NCBI RefSeq assembly: GCF_014207235.1
Contig: NZ_JACHDA010000001.1
Span: forward strand, 558,001-622,000
Length of the DNA stretch: 64,000 nucleotides
Direction: 5' to 3'
Source: Sphingopyxis sp. JAI128
GTDB lineage: Bacteria > Pseudomonadota > Alphaproteobacteria > Sphingomonadales > Sphingomonadaceae
Shown here: in pieces, positions 56,895 through 64,000 of the stretch
Numbering within the stretch: position 1 is the first letter of the stretch
How the letters are laid out: each line of letters begins with the position of its first letter
Program-made: the position numbers and the translations under genes
Notes under the pieces: generated by a model
Told to the model about the DNA's origin: nothing
Seen by the model: only the letters and a program-made list of their open reading frames with translations
Database searches by the model: none

Positions 56895-57207
56895 CGCCCT
56901 CTTGGCAAGCGGTTTATTCAGCTATGACGGGTAGGCGGTGCGGTTCATGTGGAGCGGGCTTGCGGCCTGCCCCGCTTTTCCAACCGTGAGAACGCCGATT
57001 GTCCGGCAAAACGAAGAAGGGCCCCGCCTCGCGGCAGGACCCTCCAACCCTCTTGAATATGGCTACGCAAGAGGAAGCCCTTCGCCTCCCCGGGTCGCGA
57101 GGTCGGCATCGGTAAGGACGGTTAGGCGACGGCAATATGATGCGCCCTAACATGGATCAATTTTCATATGCCGTTGCAGACTGTCTCTGCAACGCTAGTC
57201 TTCTTGC
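56895..57207. other. Divergent intergenic region between blaI and the conserved unknown gene
   Basis: 313 bases without a supported gene. It holds the blaI promoter side at the left and, at 57173-57193, a perfect 8-bp stem (GTTGCAGA / TCTGCAAC, loop CTGTC) only 14 bases before the ATG at 57208. Short open frames on both strands have no Shine-Dalgarno. Confidence 0.5.
57173..57193. promoter_or_regulatory. Hairpin/palindrome directly upstream of the 57208 gene
   Basis: GTTGCAGA and TCTGCAAC are perfect arms around CTGTC. No Shine-Dalgarno is visible between it and the ATG, so it could be an operator or a structure that controls translation. Confidence 0.45.
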
Positions 57208-57717
57208 ATGACCCATTCGACCGTGATCGTGAACGACCGCATGCAGCGAGATTATCACTATACGCGCCTCGCCCCGATGGGACAGGCGTTCGATCCGGAT
57301 TTTACGCCCGAACTGACCCCTGCAGAAATGCTTCGGCTTGGGGTCTTCTGCGGCAAATATATGACCGATTGCACAGACGAATTTCCCGCAAGCTGGTTCG
57401 AGAACGCCCGGTTGGCGCCGGACCGCCCCGACTGCAGCCTCAACTATTTCGGTGTGCGTGCCGGCGTCCTGTTGCGCGTCTGGATCGAAAAGGGATGGAT
57501 ATATCCCGACGACCCGCGCGGATGGTTCCAATGGTATTGCCGCTATTATTCGGGACGGCGGATGCCTGACGAGGATCGCCGCCAGATCGCGCGGTGGCGC
57601 GCGTTCCGCCGCCATGCTGCGCAGATTCGCAAGCATTGCGAACCCGGCGATCCCTTTTGCCGGCCGAAACAGCGCCAGGCGCTGCTGCAATGGGCCTATG
57701 ACAGCCGGCATATCTGA
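57208..57717 (+). CDS. Conserved-looking protein of unknown function, Trp/Tyr/Cys-rich
   Basis: A 169-residue soluble protein. It shows dense aromatic and charged blocks typical of a conserved family: MGQAFDPDFTPELTPAEMLR, GVFCGKYMTDCTDEFPASWF, LNYFGVRAG, IYPDDPRGWFQWYCRYYSGR and ARWRAFRRHAAQIRKHCEPG followed by PFCRPKQRQALLQWAYDSR. Five or more cysteines and many Arg/Trp suggest nucleic-acid or cofactor contact, but I know no function for it. There is no signal or membrane segment. The start lacks a Shine-Dalgarno; ATG at 57241 is an alternative. It stands alone, 77 bases before corA. Confidence 0.75.
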   Translation: MTHSTVIVNDRMQRDYHYTRLAPMGQAFDPDFTPELTPAEMLRLGVFCGKYMTDCTDEFPASWFENARLAPDRPDCSLNYFGVRAGVLLRVWIEKGWIYPDDPRGWFQWYCRYYSGRRMPDEDRRQIARWRAFRRHAAQIRKHCEPGDPFCRPKQRQALLQWAYDSRHI

Positions 57718-57794
57718 CGCCGGGCGCAAGGGAGATTTCCCTTCGACCCGCCGCGCATTATATCGGGGGTGCTCAGCAAGGGAGTTTCCACCGC

Positions 57795-58766
57795 ATGCCG
57801 ATCATCGCCGCCCGCGTTTATCATGACGGCAAGCTCGTCCGCGATTTAGGGCCCGACGAGGCGATCCCGGAAGATTGCGACGAGGGCGATTTTTTCTGGC
57901 TTGGCCTGTACGAACCGACACCCGAGGAACTCGCCGGCATCGCCAGACGCTTCGGTCTCCATCCGCTCGCGGTCGAGGATGCGCTGAAAGCGAACCAGCT
58001 GCCCAAGATCGAAGTCTATGGCGACCAGCTGTTCGTCATCGCGCGCACCGCCAATCTCGACGCCGACACGATCCAGCCGGGCGAGACAGCCTTCTTCCTT
58101 GGTCCGCATTTCTTCGTCAGCGTCCGCCACGGGTCGGCGCGCGCGCATACTGAGATCAGGGCGCGGCTCGAAACCTTGCCCACCAAGCTTGCGCACGGGC
58201 CCGACTATGTCCTCTATGCCGTGCTCGACTTCATCGTCGACGGCTACTTCCCCGTGATCGACGCGATCGAGGACCGGATGCTGGCAGTTGAGGACAGCGT
58301 GATGGATACCCCGCTCGACGCCTGGCAAATCCGCCACCTTTACAAGCAACGGCACGAGATCATCCGGTTCCAGCGGTTCGTGGGGATGATGAAGGAGGTC
58401 GCGGGACGGCTCGCGGCCGACGACGACCTGCCGCATATCGATCCGGTGGTGCGCCCGTTTTTCCGCGACGTGTGGGACCATGTACAGCGCGCCGAATTCC
58501 GGCTATCGGGACTTCGCGACGTCGCCGCGTCGGTGATCGAAACCAACGGGATGCTCGAACAACAGCGCCAAGGCGTCATCACCCGCCAGCTGGCTGCCTG
58601 GGCCGCGATCCTTGCCGTCCCCACCGCGATCGCCGGGATTTACGGCATGAATTTCCGCTTCATGCCCGAACTCGACTGGCGGCTGGGCTATCCGTTCGCG
58701 CTCGCGCTGATCTTCGGCGGATCGGGTCTCGTCTTCTGGCGCTTCAAGCATATCGGCTGGCTCTGA
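57795..58766 (+). CDS. corA: CorA family magnesium/cobalt transporter
   Basis: A 323-residue divalent-cation channel. A ~240-residue cytosolic domain (FFWLGLYEPTPEELAGIARR, HPLAVEDALKANQLPKIEVY, FFVSVRHG) leads into a long stalk helix (RFQRFVGMMKEVAGRL, IETNGMLEQQRQGVITRQLA) and two C-terminal transmembrane segments. The family signature GMN is present as GIYGMNFRFMPEL between them. CorA forms pentamers. AAGGGAG lies before the ATG. No regulatory RNA is visible upstream. Confidence 0.94.
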   Translation: MPIIAARVYHDGKLVRDLGPDEAIPEDCDEGDFFWLGLYEPTPEELAGIARRFGLHPLAVEDALKANQLPKIEVYGDQLFVIARTANLDADTIQPGETAFFLGPHFFVSVRHGSARAHTEIRARLETLPTKLAHGPDYVLYAVLDFIVDGYFPVIDAIEDRMLAVEDSVMDTPLDAWQIRHLYKQRHEIIRFQRFVGMMKEVAGRLAADDDLPHIDPVVRPFFRDVWDHVQRAEFRLSGLRDVAASVIETNGMLEQQRQGVITRQLAAWAAILAVPTAIAGIYGMNFRFMPELDWRLGYPFALALIFGGSGLVFWRFKHIGWL

Positions 58767-58788
58767 GCCTTGCCGCAGCGCCGCCTAT

Positions 58789-58802
58789 ATCCTAAATAGG
58801 AT
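58789..58802. promoter_or_regulatory. Small perfect palindrome between corA and the ABC-F gene
   Basis: ATCCTA-AA-TAGGAT is a perfect 6-bp inverted repeat, 23 bases after the corA stop and 87 bases before the ABC-F ATG. It may be part of a terminator or an operator. Confidence 0.3.
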
Positions 58803-58888
58803 TTCACCGCTTTCTAACGGAGTACGCAGGATCATGGATCGCAACTGAACGCAGCCTAACCAGCCTTGCCTTCAGGAAAGCCTTGTCC

Positions 58889-60475
58889 ATGCCCGCCATT
58901 ACCGTTTCAGACCTTCACTGGTTCACGCCCGACGGCCGCGCCGTCCTTTCCGGCCTCGACCTCCAGTTCCAGCCCGAACGCACCGGCATCATCGGTCGCA
59001 ATGGCGTCGGCAAATCAACACTGCTGCGACTGCTGACCGGCGAACTCGCGCCCGCGTCGGGTCATATCTTTATCGACGGCAGCGTCGCGATGCTGCGCCA
59101 GACGGTGCAGGTCCGCGCCGACGAGCACGTCGTCGACCTGTTCGCCGCCCGCGCCGCGCTCGGCCTGCTGCGTAGGGCTGAAGCGGGCGAAGCGACCATC
59201 GACGAAATCGCCGACGCCGACTGGACGCTCGAAGCGCGCCTCGACGAAGCGCTCGCCGATGTCGGCCTGTTGGTGCCCGTCGACACGCCGCTTGCCGAAC
59301 TGTCGGGCGGGCAACGCACCCGCGCCGCGCTCGCGGGCGCGATGTTTGCCGCACCCGATTTCCTGCTGCTCGACGAACCGACCAACAATCTCGACGGCGA
59401 AGGGCGGCGGGCGGTACGCGACCTGCTCGCGCGCTGGCGCGGCGGCGCGATCGTCGTCAGCCACGACCGCGAGCTGCTCGAAGAAATGCACGCAATCGTC
59501 GAGCTGACCGGTCTGGGTGCCGCGCGCTACGGCGGCGGCTGGAGCGCCTATCGCGCACGCAAGGACGTCGAACAAGCGGCAGCCGAAGCCGAACTGGCCG
59601 GGGCCGAGAAGGAACTCGGCCGCGTCCGGCGGCAGGCCCAGATCGCGACCGAGAAACAGGACCGCCGCGACTCGCGCGGACGCGCCAAGGCCGCGCGTGG
59701 TGACATGCCCAAGATCCTGGTAGGCGGACTCAAGCGCCGGGCCGAGGAGACGCGCGCTGCCGGCAGCCGCATCGCCGAACGCCAGCGCCGAGGCGCCGAA
59801 GAGCAATTCTCCGGCGCGCGCGCAAGGATCGAGATCTTCGATCCGCTTTCGGTCGGCCTTGCCTCGACCGGCCTGCCCGCGTCGCGCACCGTCGTCAGGC
59901 TCGACCATGTCACGACGGGTTATGTAACGGACCGACCAGTCATTCGCGACCTATCGCTCACCATCGCCGGTCCCGAACGCGTCGCGATCACCGGCCCCAA
60001 TGGCTCGGGCAAATCAACGCTGCTCGCGCTTGTCGCCGGAACGCTCCTCCCATGGAAGGGTCACGTGCGCGTGCCCGTCGGCTTCGCGCTCTTCGATCAG
60101 CGCGTCGGCCTGCTCGATCCGGCGCTATCGATCGCCAACAATTTCCTTGCCCGCAATCCCGGGACCACGAACAACCAGTGCCGCGCCGCGCTCGCGCGGT
60201 TCCGCTTTCGCGCCGATGCCGCCGACCGCATCGTCGGGAAATTGAGCGGGGGGCAGATGCTGCGCGCCGGGCTCGCCTGCGTCCTCGGCGCGCCGGTGCC
60301 GCCGCAACTGCTGATCCTCGACGAGCCCGCCAACCATCTCGACATCGACTCGCTGACCGCGGTCGAAACCGGCCTCGCCGCCTATGACGGCGCCCTGCTC
60401 GTCGTCAGCCACGACACAGCCTTTCTGGAGGCGATCGGAATCACGCGCGAAATCGTGCTCGGCGACCCTCAATAA
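58889..60475 (+). CDS. ABC-F family ATP-binding protein
   Basis: A 528-residue soluble protein with two ABC domains and no membrane part. First domain: GRNGVGKSTLLRLLTG, LSGGQRTRAALAGAMFA, LLLDEPTNNLDGEG. Second: GPNGSGKSTLLALVAG, LSGGQMLRAGLACVLGAP, LLILDEPANHLDID. The linker of ~80 residues is highly charged (rich in R, E, K), as in ABC-F proteins that act on ribosomes. A link to antibiotic protection cannot be judged from sequence. AGGAA lies 10 bases before the ATG at 58889 (a TTG two codons earlier is possible). Its end overlaps the convergent ggt gene by 7 bases. Confidence 0.92.
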   Translation: MPAITVSDLHWFTPDGRAVLSGLDLQFQPERTGIIGRNGVGKSTLLRLLTGELAPASGHIFIDGSVAMLRQTVQVRADEHVVDLFAARAALGLLRRAEAGEATIDEIADADWTLEARLDEALADVGLLVPVDTPLAELSGGQRTRAALAGAMFAAPDFLLLDEPTNNLDGEGRRAVRDLLARWRGGAIVVSHDRELLEEMHAIVELTGLGAARYGGGWSAYRARKDVEQAAAEAELAGAEKELGRVRRQAQIATEKQDRRDSRGRAKAARGDMPKILVGGLKRRAEETRAAGSRIAERQRRGAEEQFSGARARIEIFDPLSVGLASTGLPASRTVVRLDHVTTGYVTDRPVIRDLSLTIAGPERVAITGPNGSGKSTLLALVAGTLLPWKGHVRVPVGFALFDQRVGLLDPALSIANNFLARNPGTTNNQCRAALARFRFRADAADRIVGKLSGGQMLRAGLACVLGAPVPPQLLILDEPANHLDIDSLTAVETGLAAYDGALLVVSHDTAFLEAIGITREIVLGDPQ

Positions 60476-62316
60476 GCCAGCGCACAGCCGTCGGCGCGCA
60501 TCTCGCTCGCCGCGGCATAGACGCGGCGGTCGCCGTCGACGCGATGTTCGACGCATTGATAGCGTCCGAACCCGCCGTCGGATTCGCCCAGCGTCCAGCC
60601 GATATCGGCCAGCTGACGCTTGGTCGCATCGGGCACGCCGGTCTCGAGCCGCAGCACGCCATTGGTCCCCAGATCGGGCGAATCCTCACCCATCGTCTCC
60701 GACGATCCTTCATGATGCCAGCGCGGCGAATCGCCCGCGGCCTGGATCTCCAGCCCGTAATCGATACGATTGATCATGATCTGCGCTTGCCCCTGCGGCT
60801 GCATGTCGCCGCCCATCACGCCAAAGCTCATCCACGGCACGTCGCCCCGCGCGGCAAATCCCGGGATAATCGTCTGGAACGGCCTTTTACCCGGCGCATA
60901 GATGTTCGGATGCTCGTCAGCCAAGCTGAACAGCTGCCCGCGGTCCTGGAACATGAAGCCCAACCCGTCAGCAACCAGCCCCGACCCCATGCCGCGGAAA
61001 TTCGACTGGATCATCGACACCATCATGCCGTCCTTGTCGGCGCAACTGAAATAGGTGGTGTCCCCGCGGCTCGGCGCCTGCCCCGGATGGACCGGGGTGA
61101 GCAGCCGGTCGGGACGGATCAGCTTGGCCCGCTCGGCGGCATAATCCTTCGACACGAGCCACTCGACCGGCACCTTGGCGAAATGCGGATCGGCATAATA
61201 GCGCGCGCGATCCTCATAGGCGAGGCGCTTGGCTTCGGCCTGCAAATGGATCGATAGCGCCGACTGGAAGCCCGCGCCCTTCAGGTCGAAATGCTCGAGG
61301 ATGTTGAGCATCTGCAGCGTCGCAATGCCCTGCGTATTGGCGCCGAGCGCATAGACGTCGGTGCCGCGATAGCCGGTCTTGTGCGGTTCGATCCACTCGC
61401 TTCGGTGCGCCGCCATATCCTCATAGCGCAGCCAGCCGCCGATCCGCTTGAAATAGGCGTCGATCGTCCGCGCGATCTCGCCCTCGTAAAAGGCGTCGCG
61501 CCCGCCGTCGGCGATCAGGCGGAAGGTGCGCGCAAGGTCGGGGTTGCGGAACACCTGCCCTGCCGCCGGCCCCTTGCCGTCATTGACGCCATAGGTCCGC
61601 ATCGCGTTGTCGATTTCCTCGATCCCGCGCCCCGGCTGGCGAAAGCCGGCAAGGCTGCGGCGGATATAATAAGCGATCATGTCGGGAACCGGCGCACCTG
61701 CCTCGGCATGCGCGATCACCGGCTCGAACAATTCCTTCCACGGCAATTTCCCGTAGCGCTGGTGCATCGTCCACCAGCCGTCGACCGCGCCCGGCACCGA
61801 TACGCTGATCGCGCCATATGCGGGCAGCGTCCCGCCCTTCGCGCGCGACCGCACCGTGGCGAGGTCGAGCCCGAGCGGGCTCTTGCCCGATCCGGCTAGC
61901 CCCGCGAGCTTCTTTGTTTTCGGGTCCCAGATCATCGCATAGACATCGCCGCCGATGCCGTTCGCGGTGGGTTCGAGCAGCCCGAGGCACGCATTGATCG
62001 CGATCGCGGCGTCGATCGCCGAGCCGCCGCGCTTCAATATATCGATCCCCGCCTGCGTCGCGAGCGGATGCGCGGTTCCCGCCGCGCCACTCAGGCCATA
62101 GGCTGCGGTGCGCGAGGCGAAGCTCGCGCCGACGGGCCTGTCGCCGCCCTGAACATCGGGGCGCACGAAGCGATCTGCCCCCGCTTCCCAGACGGCCGGC
62201 GACGCGCCTGCCGCGCCCGGCTTGGGGGCGACCTTCGGTTTGTTGTCCTGCGCCAGCCCGACGGCGGGCAACAAGGCGGTGGCCGGCACGGCGGTCAGCA
62301 GGGTGCGACGATCCAT
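60469..62316 (-). CDS. ggt: Gamma-glutamyltransferase family protein
   Basis: A 615-residue exported Ntn-hydrolase. Signal MDRRTLLTAVPATALLPAVG has a Tat-like RR start. The large subunit shows GTAHPLATQAGIDILKRGGS and GIGGDVYAMIWD. Autocleavage should occur before the Thr in RGDTTYFSCADKDG, giving the small subunit with SNFRGMGSGLVADGLGFMFQ. GGT hydrolyses or transfers gamma-glutamyl groups from glutathione; similar proteins include cephalosporin acylases, so the substrate is not certain. It ends by overlapping the ABC-F stop and is divergent from nothing close; the peroxiredoxin gene lies upstream on the same strand. Confidence 0.92.
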   Translation of the reverse strand: MDRRTLLTAVPATALLPAVGLAQDNKPKVAPKPGAAGASPAVWEAGADRFVRPDVQGGDRPVGASFASRTAAYGLSGAAGTAHPLATQAGIDILKRGGSAIDAAIAINACLGLLEPTANGIGGDVYAMIWDPKTKKLAGLAGSGKSPLGLDLATVRSRAKGGTLPAYGAISVSVPGAVDGWWTMHQRYGKLPWKELFEPVIAHAEAGAPVPDMIAYYIRRSLAGFRQPGRGIEEIDNAMRTYGVNDGKGPAAGQVFRNPDLARTFRLIADGGRDAFYEGEIARTIDAYFKRIGGWLRYEDMAAHRSEWIEPHKTGYRGTDVYALGANTQGIATLQMLNILEHFDLKGAGFQSALSIHLQAEAKRLAYEDRARYYADPHFAKVPVEWLVSKDYAAERAKLIRPDRLLTPVHPGQAPSRGDTTYFSCADKDGMMVSMIQSNFRGMGSGLVADGLGFMFQDRGQLFSLADEHPNIYAPGKRPFQTIIPGFAARGDVPWMSFGVMGGDMQPQGQAQIMINRIDYGLEIQAAGDSPRWHHEGSSETMGEDSPDLGTNGVLRLETGVPDATKRQLADIGWTLGESDGGFGRYQCVEHRVDGDRRVYAAASEMRADGCALAY

Positions 62317-62423
62317 CGATTTCTTTCCCCGTAAAAGAAACTGTTTTCGCGGCAGGCGCGGATCAGGGCAAGGCCGGATTCACTTATGATCCTGCGAAGG
62401 TCGGCCATCGTTGGCCCGACGGC

Positions 62424-62984
62424 TCACCGCCGCCGCGCCGTCCACGCCCGCACCGCAGCCATCGTCTTTTCGATATGCGCCTGCGGCTTGCTGTCGGTGT
62501 AGCTGAGCAGGATCGTCCCATTCGGCGCGATTACATAGGATGTGCGGTTCGACAGCGGTTTGCCGTCGGGCCCCTGCATCGTGGCGCCATATTGCGCCGC
62601 CACCTTCGCGCCGGGATCGGCGGCGACAGCGAATTTGTCGCGGCATTCCGACCGCGAAAATTCCGCGACGCGGTGGATGTTCCCCGCGGTCACGCCGACA
62701 ACGCGCGCGCCGAGCTGGTTGAACCGCCCATTGGCTTCGGCGAACAGATGCGCTTCCATTGTACAGCCGGGGGTGAAGGCGGCGGGAAAGAAATAGAGTA
62801 CGACCGGTCCGTTCCGCAGCGTTTGCTTCAGCGAGAGACTGAATTCCTTGCCAGCCTGCGCCGCGGTCAGCGTGAAGTCGGGCGCTTTCGCGCCTTGCTG
62901 GAGCGCCGCGAAGCTTTGCGCGGGCAGGACCGTCATCGGCAGGCAAAGGCCAAACGACGCTGCAATTTTCATCATCCAATTCAT
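62424..62984 (-). CDS. Periplasmic peroxiredoxin (AhpC/TSA, BCP-like)
   Basis: A 186-residue protein with a signal peptide (MNWMMKIAASFGLCLPMTVL then PAQSFA) and a peroxiredoxin fold. The peroxidatic Cys is in FFPAAFTPGCTMEAHLF; the Pro/Thr/Cys arrangement and the conserved Arg in SNRTSYVIAPNG complete the site. The usual BCP second Cys five residues later is absent; a Cys in FSRSECRDKFAVAADPG is the only candidate resolving Cys. It should reduce peroxides in the periplasm. AAGGAATCC precedes the ATG at 62984. It is followed by ggt and preceded by the SulP gene on the same strand. Confidence 0.88.
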   Translation of the reverse strand: MNWMMKIAASFGLCLPMTVLPAQSFAALQQGAKAPDFTLTAAQAGKEFSLSLKQTLRNGPVVLYFFPAAFTPGCTMEAHLFAEANGRFNQLGARVVGVTAGNIHRVAEFSRSECRDKFAVAADPGAKVAAQYGATMQGPDGKPLSNRTSYVIAPNGTILLSYTDSKPQAHIEKTMAAVRAWTARRR

Positions 62985-63072
62985 CTGGATTCCTTCGCCT
63001 TGAACACCGGACAGTTCGTGATAACGGAATGATAAAAACGGACGGTCGCGTCCATATCGATCATGCGCGCGC

Positions 63073-64000
63073 TCAATGCGGCACTGCACCGATCTCCACG
63101 CCGGTTTTGTCGTGCAGCGCAAATTTGTCGATGATGTCGGCGCTGGCACGGTTATAGCCTACAACCTCGACGCTGCGCCCCTCGCGCCGTAGCTTCGCGA
63201 CAATCTTGTCGAGTGCGCCAACGCCCGAGATGTCCCAAAAATGCGCTGCCGAAACGTCGATCAGCACCGCATCGGCCCGGTCCTCGATTTGGAACGCGCG
63301 AGTAAAGCGATCGACCGAAGCAAAAAATATCTGCCCGCTGACGCGGTAGGTCGCGGTCATTCCATCGGGCGAAATGTCGCGCTCGACTGAAAACATTCGC
63401 TGCACCTTGCCTGCAAAAAACACTCCCGACAACAAGACGCCCGCCAAGACGCCGAGCGACAGGTCGTGCGTCGCCACCACCACGACCACCGTCGTCAGCA
63501 TGACGATCGACGACGTGGGGGGATGCCGGCGCAGATTCGCAATCGAGTTCCAGCTGAACGTCCCGATCGAAACCATGATCATCACCGCGACCAGCGCCGG
63601 CATCGGCACCTGCCCGACGTACGGGCCGAGGACTGCCAGCAGGAACAACAGGAACGCCCCGGCGGTAAAGGTCGATAGCCGCCCGCGTCCGCCCGACGTC
63701 ACGTTGATTACCGACTGGCCGATCATCGCACAGCCGCCCATGCCGCCAAAGAAGGCCGCGACGATATTTGCGCCGCCTTGCCCCGCGCATTCGCGCCGCT
63801 TGTCGCTGTCGGTATCGGTCATGTCATCAACGATCTGCGCAGTAAGCAGGCTTTCGAGCAGCCCGACCGCCGCCATGGTGAGCGAATAAGGCAGGATGAC
63901 CCGGAGCGTTTCCCACGTCAGCGGTACATCGGGAAGCGCCAGGCTTGGCAGCCCTTCGGGCAGCTTGCCCATGTCGCCCACCGTATTGACCGGAAGGCCA
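63073..64000 (-). CDS. SulP family inorganic anion transporter (5' part outside window)
   Basis: The C-terminal ~309 residues of a SulP/SLC26-type permease; the frame remains open to base 64000, so the gene continues beyond the window. Visible parts are the later transmembrane segments (LLESLLTAQIVDDMTDTDSD, GANIVAAFFGGMGGCAMIGQ, GGRGRLSTFTAGAFLLFLL) and a cytosolic STAS domain (VSGQIFFASVDRFTRAFQI, AVLIDVSAAHFWDISGVGAL). GGMGGCAMIGQS and VTSGGRGRLS are typical of bicarbonate/sulfate carriers of this group. Substrate is not determined. The peroxiredoxin gene follows 88 bases downstream. Confidence 0.92.
   Translation of the reverse strand, partial: GLPVNTVGDMGKLPEGLPSLALPDVPLTWETLRVILPYSLTMAAVGLLESLLTAQIVDDMTDTDSDKRRECAGQGGANIVAAFFGGMGGCAMIGQSVINVTSGGRGRLSTFTAGAFLLFLLAVLGPYVGQVPMPALVAVMIMVSIGTFSWNSIANLRRHPPTSSIVMLTTVVVVVATHDLSLGVLAGVLLSGVFFAGKVQRMFSVERDISPDGMTATYRVSGQIFFASVDRFTRAFQIEDRADAVLIDVSAAHFWDISGVGALDKIVAKLRREGRSVEVVGYNRASADIIDKFALHDKTGVEIGAVPH

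Overview
The window is a chromosomal segment of a high-GC alphaproteobacterium, most likely of the order Sphingomonadales (Sphingopyxis or a close relative). This rests on gene content (UrcA-family protein, DUF2794, DUF4170, NDUFS4-like complex I subunit, E1-beta with a fused lipoyl domain, TonB receptors, abundant GC-rich intergenic palindromes) and on an alphaproteobacterial-type SOS box before uvrA. The genus is an inference. I see no IS element, phage, CRISPR array or rRNA operon. There is one tRNA (Val, CAC) and one small SRP RNA. Coding density is high and most genes are housekeeping.

Layout. 1-6 kb: 3' part of a LytTR response regulator, small secreted proteins, a BCCT transporter and an M13 peptidase. 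6-9 kb: uvrA behind an SOS box. 9-15.5 kb: complete pstSCAB-phoU-phoB operon behind PHO boxes. 15.5-18.5 kb: OmpA-family protein, a frameshifted small secreted-protein gene and an OprO/OprP-type porin whose promoter also carries PHO-like half-sites. 18.6-25.5 kb: SDR enzyme, membrane protein, DUF2794/cysE pair, and pdhB/pdhA/ftsB. 25.8-30.9 kb: a lipoprotein gene lying inside the usual ftsB-eno neighbourhood, eno, and a four-gene cluster resembling yqjD/yqjE/yqjK of enterobacteria. 31-38.6 kb: hrpB, polyprenyl synthase, chorismate mutase, GST, and a two-component system with a PepSY protein. 38.6-44.1 kb: tRNA-Val, HU, lon, ybaB, dnaX, SRP RNA. 44.3-49.2 kb: M28 peptidase, 2OG oxygenase, ohr with a palindromic operator, and a purine-salvage pair (phosphoribosyltransferase plus adenine deaminase-like enzyme) preceded by a coupled leader ORF. 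49.6-51.8 kb: mreB without mreC/mreD, a PAS protein and an RNase H-like protein. 51.8-56.9 kb: a compact operon of BlaI repressor, M56 (BlaR1-like) sensor, secreted protein and TonB-dependent receptor, where the sensor and the secreted protein share the same ~28-residue repeat. 57-64 kb: conserved unknown protein, CorA, ABC-F, gamma-glutamyltransferase, peroxiredoxin, and the 3' part of a SulP transporter.

The most unusual things are the BlaI/M56/repeat-protein/TonB-receptor operon, the 24-codon leader ORF coupled to the purine-salvage genes, a ~200-bp element present twice (about 36.0 and 49.4 kb) in convergent intergenic gaps, several palindromic repeat families, and the frameshifted gene at 16.7 kb. 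Start sites were chosen from Shine-Dalgarno matches and signal-peptide shape; no similarity search was possible, so family names come from motif recognition.
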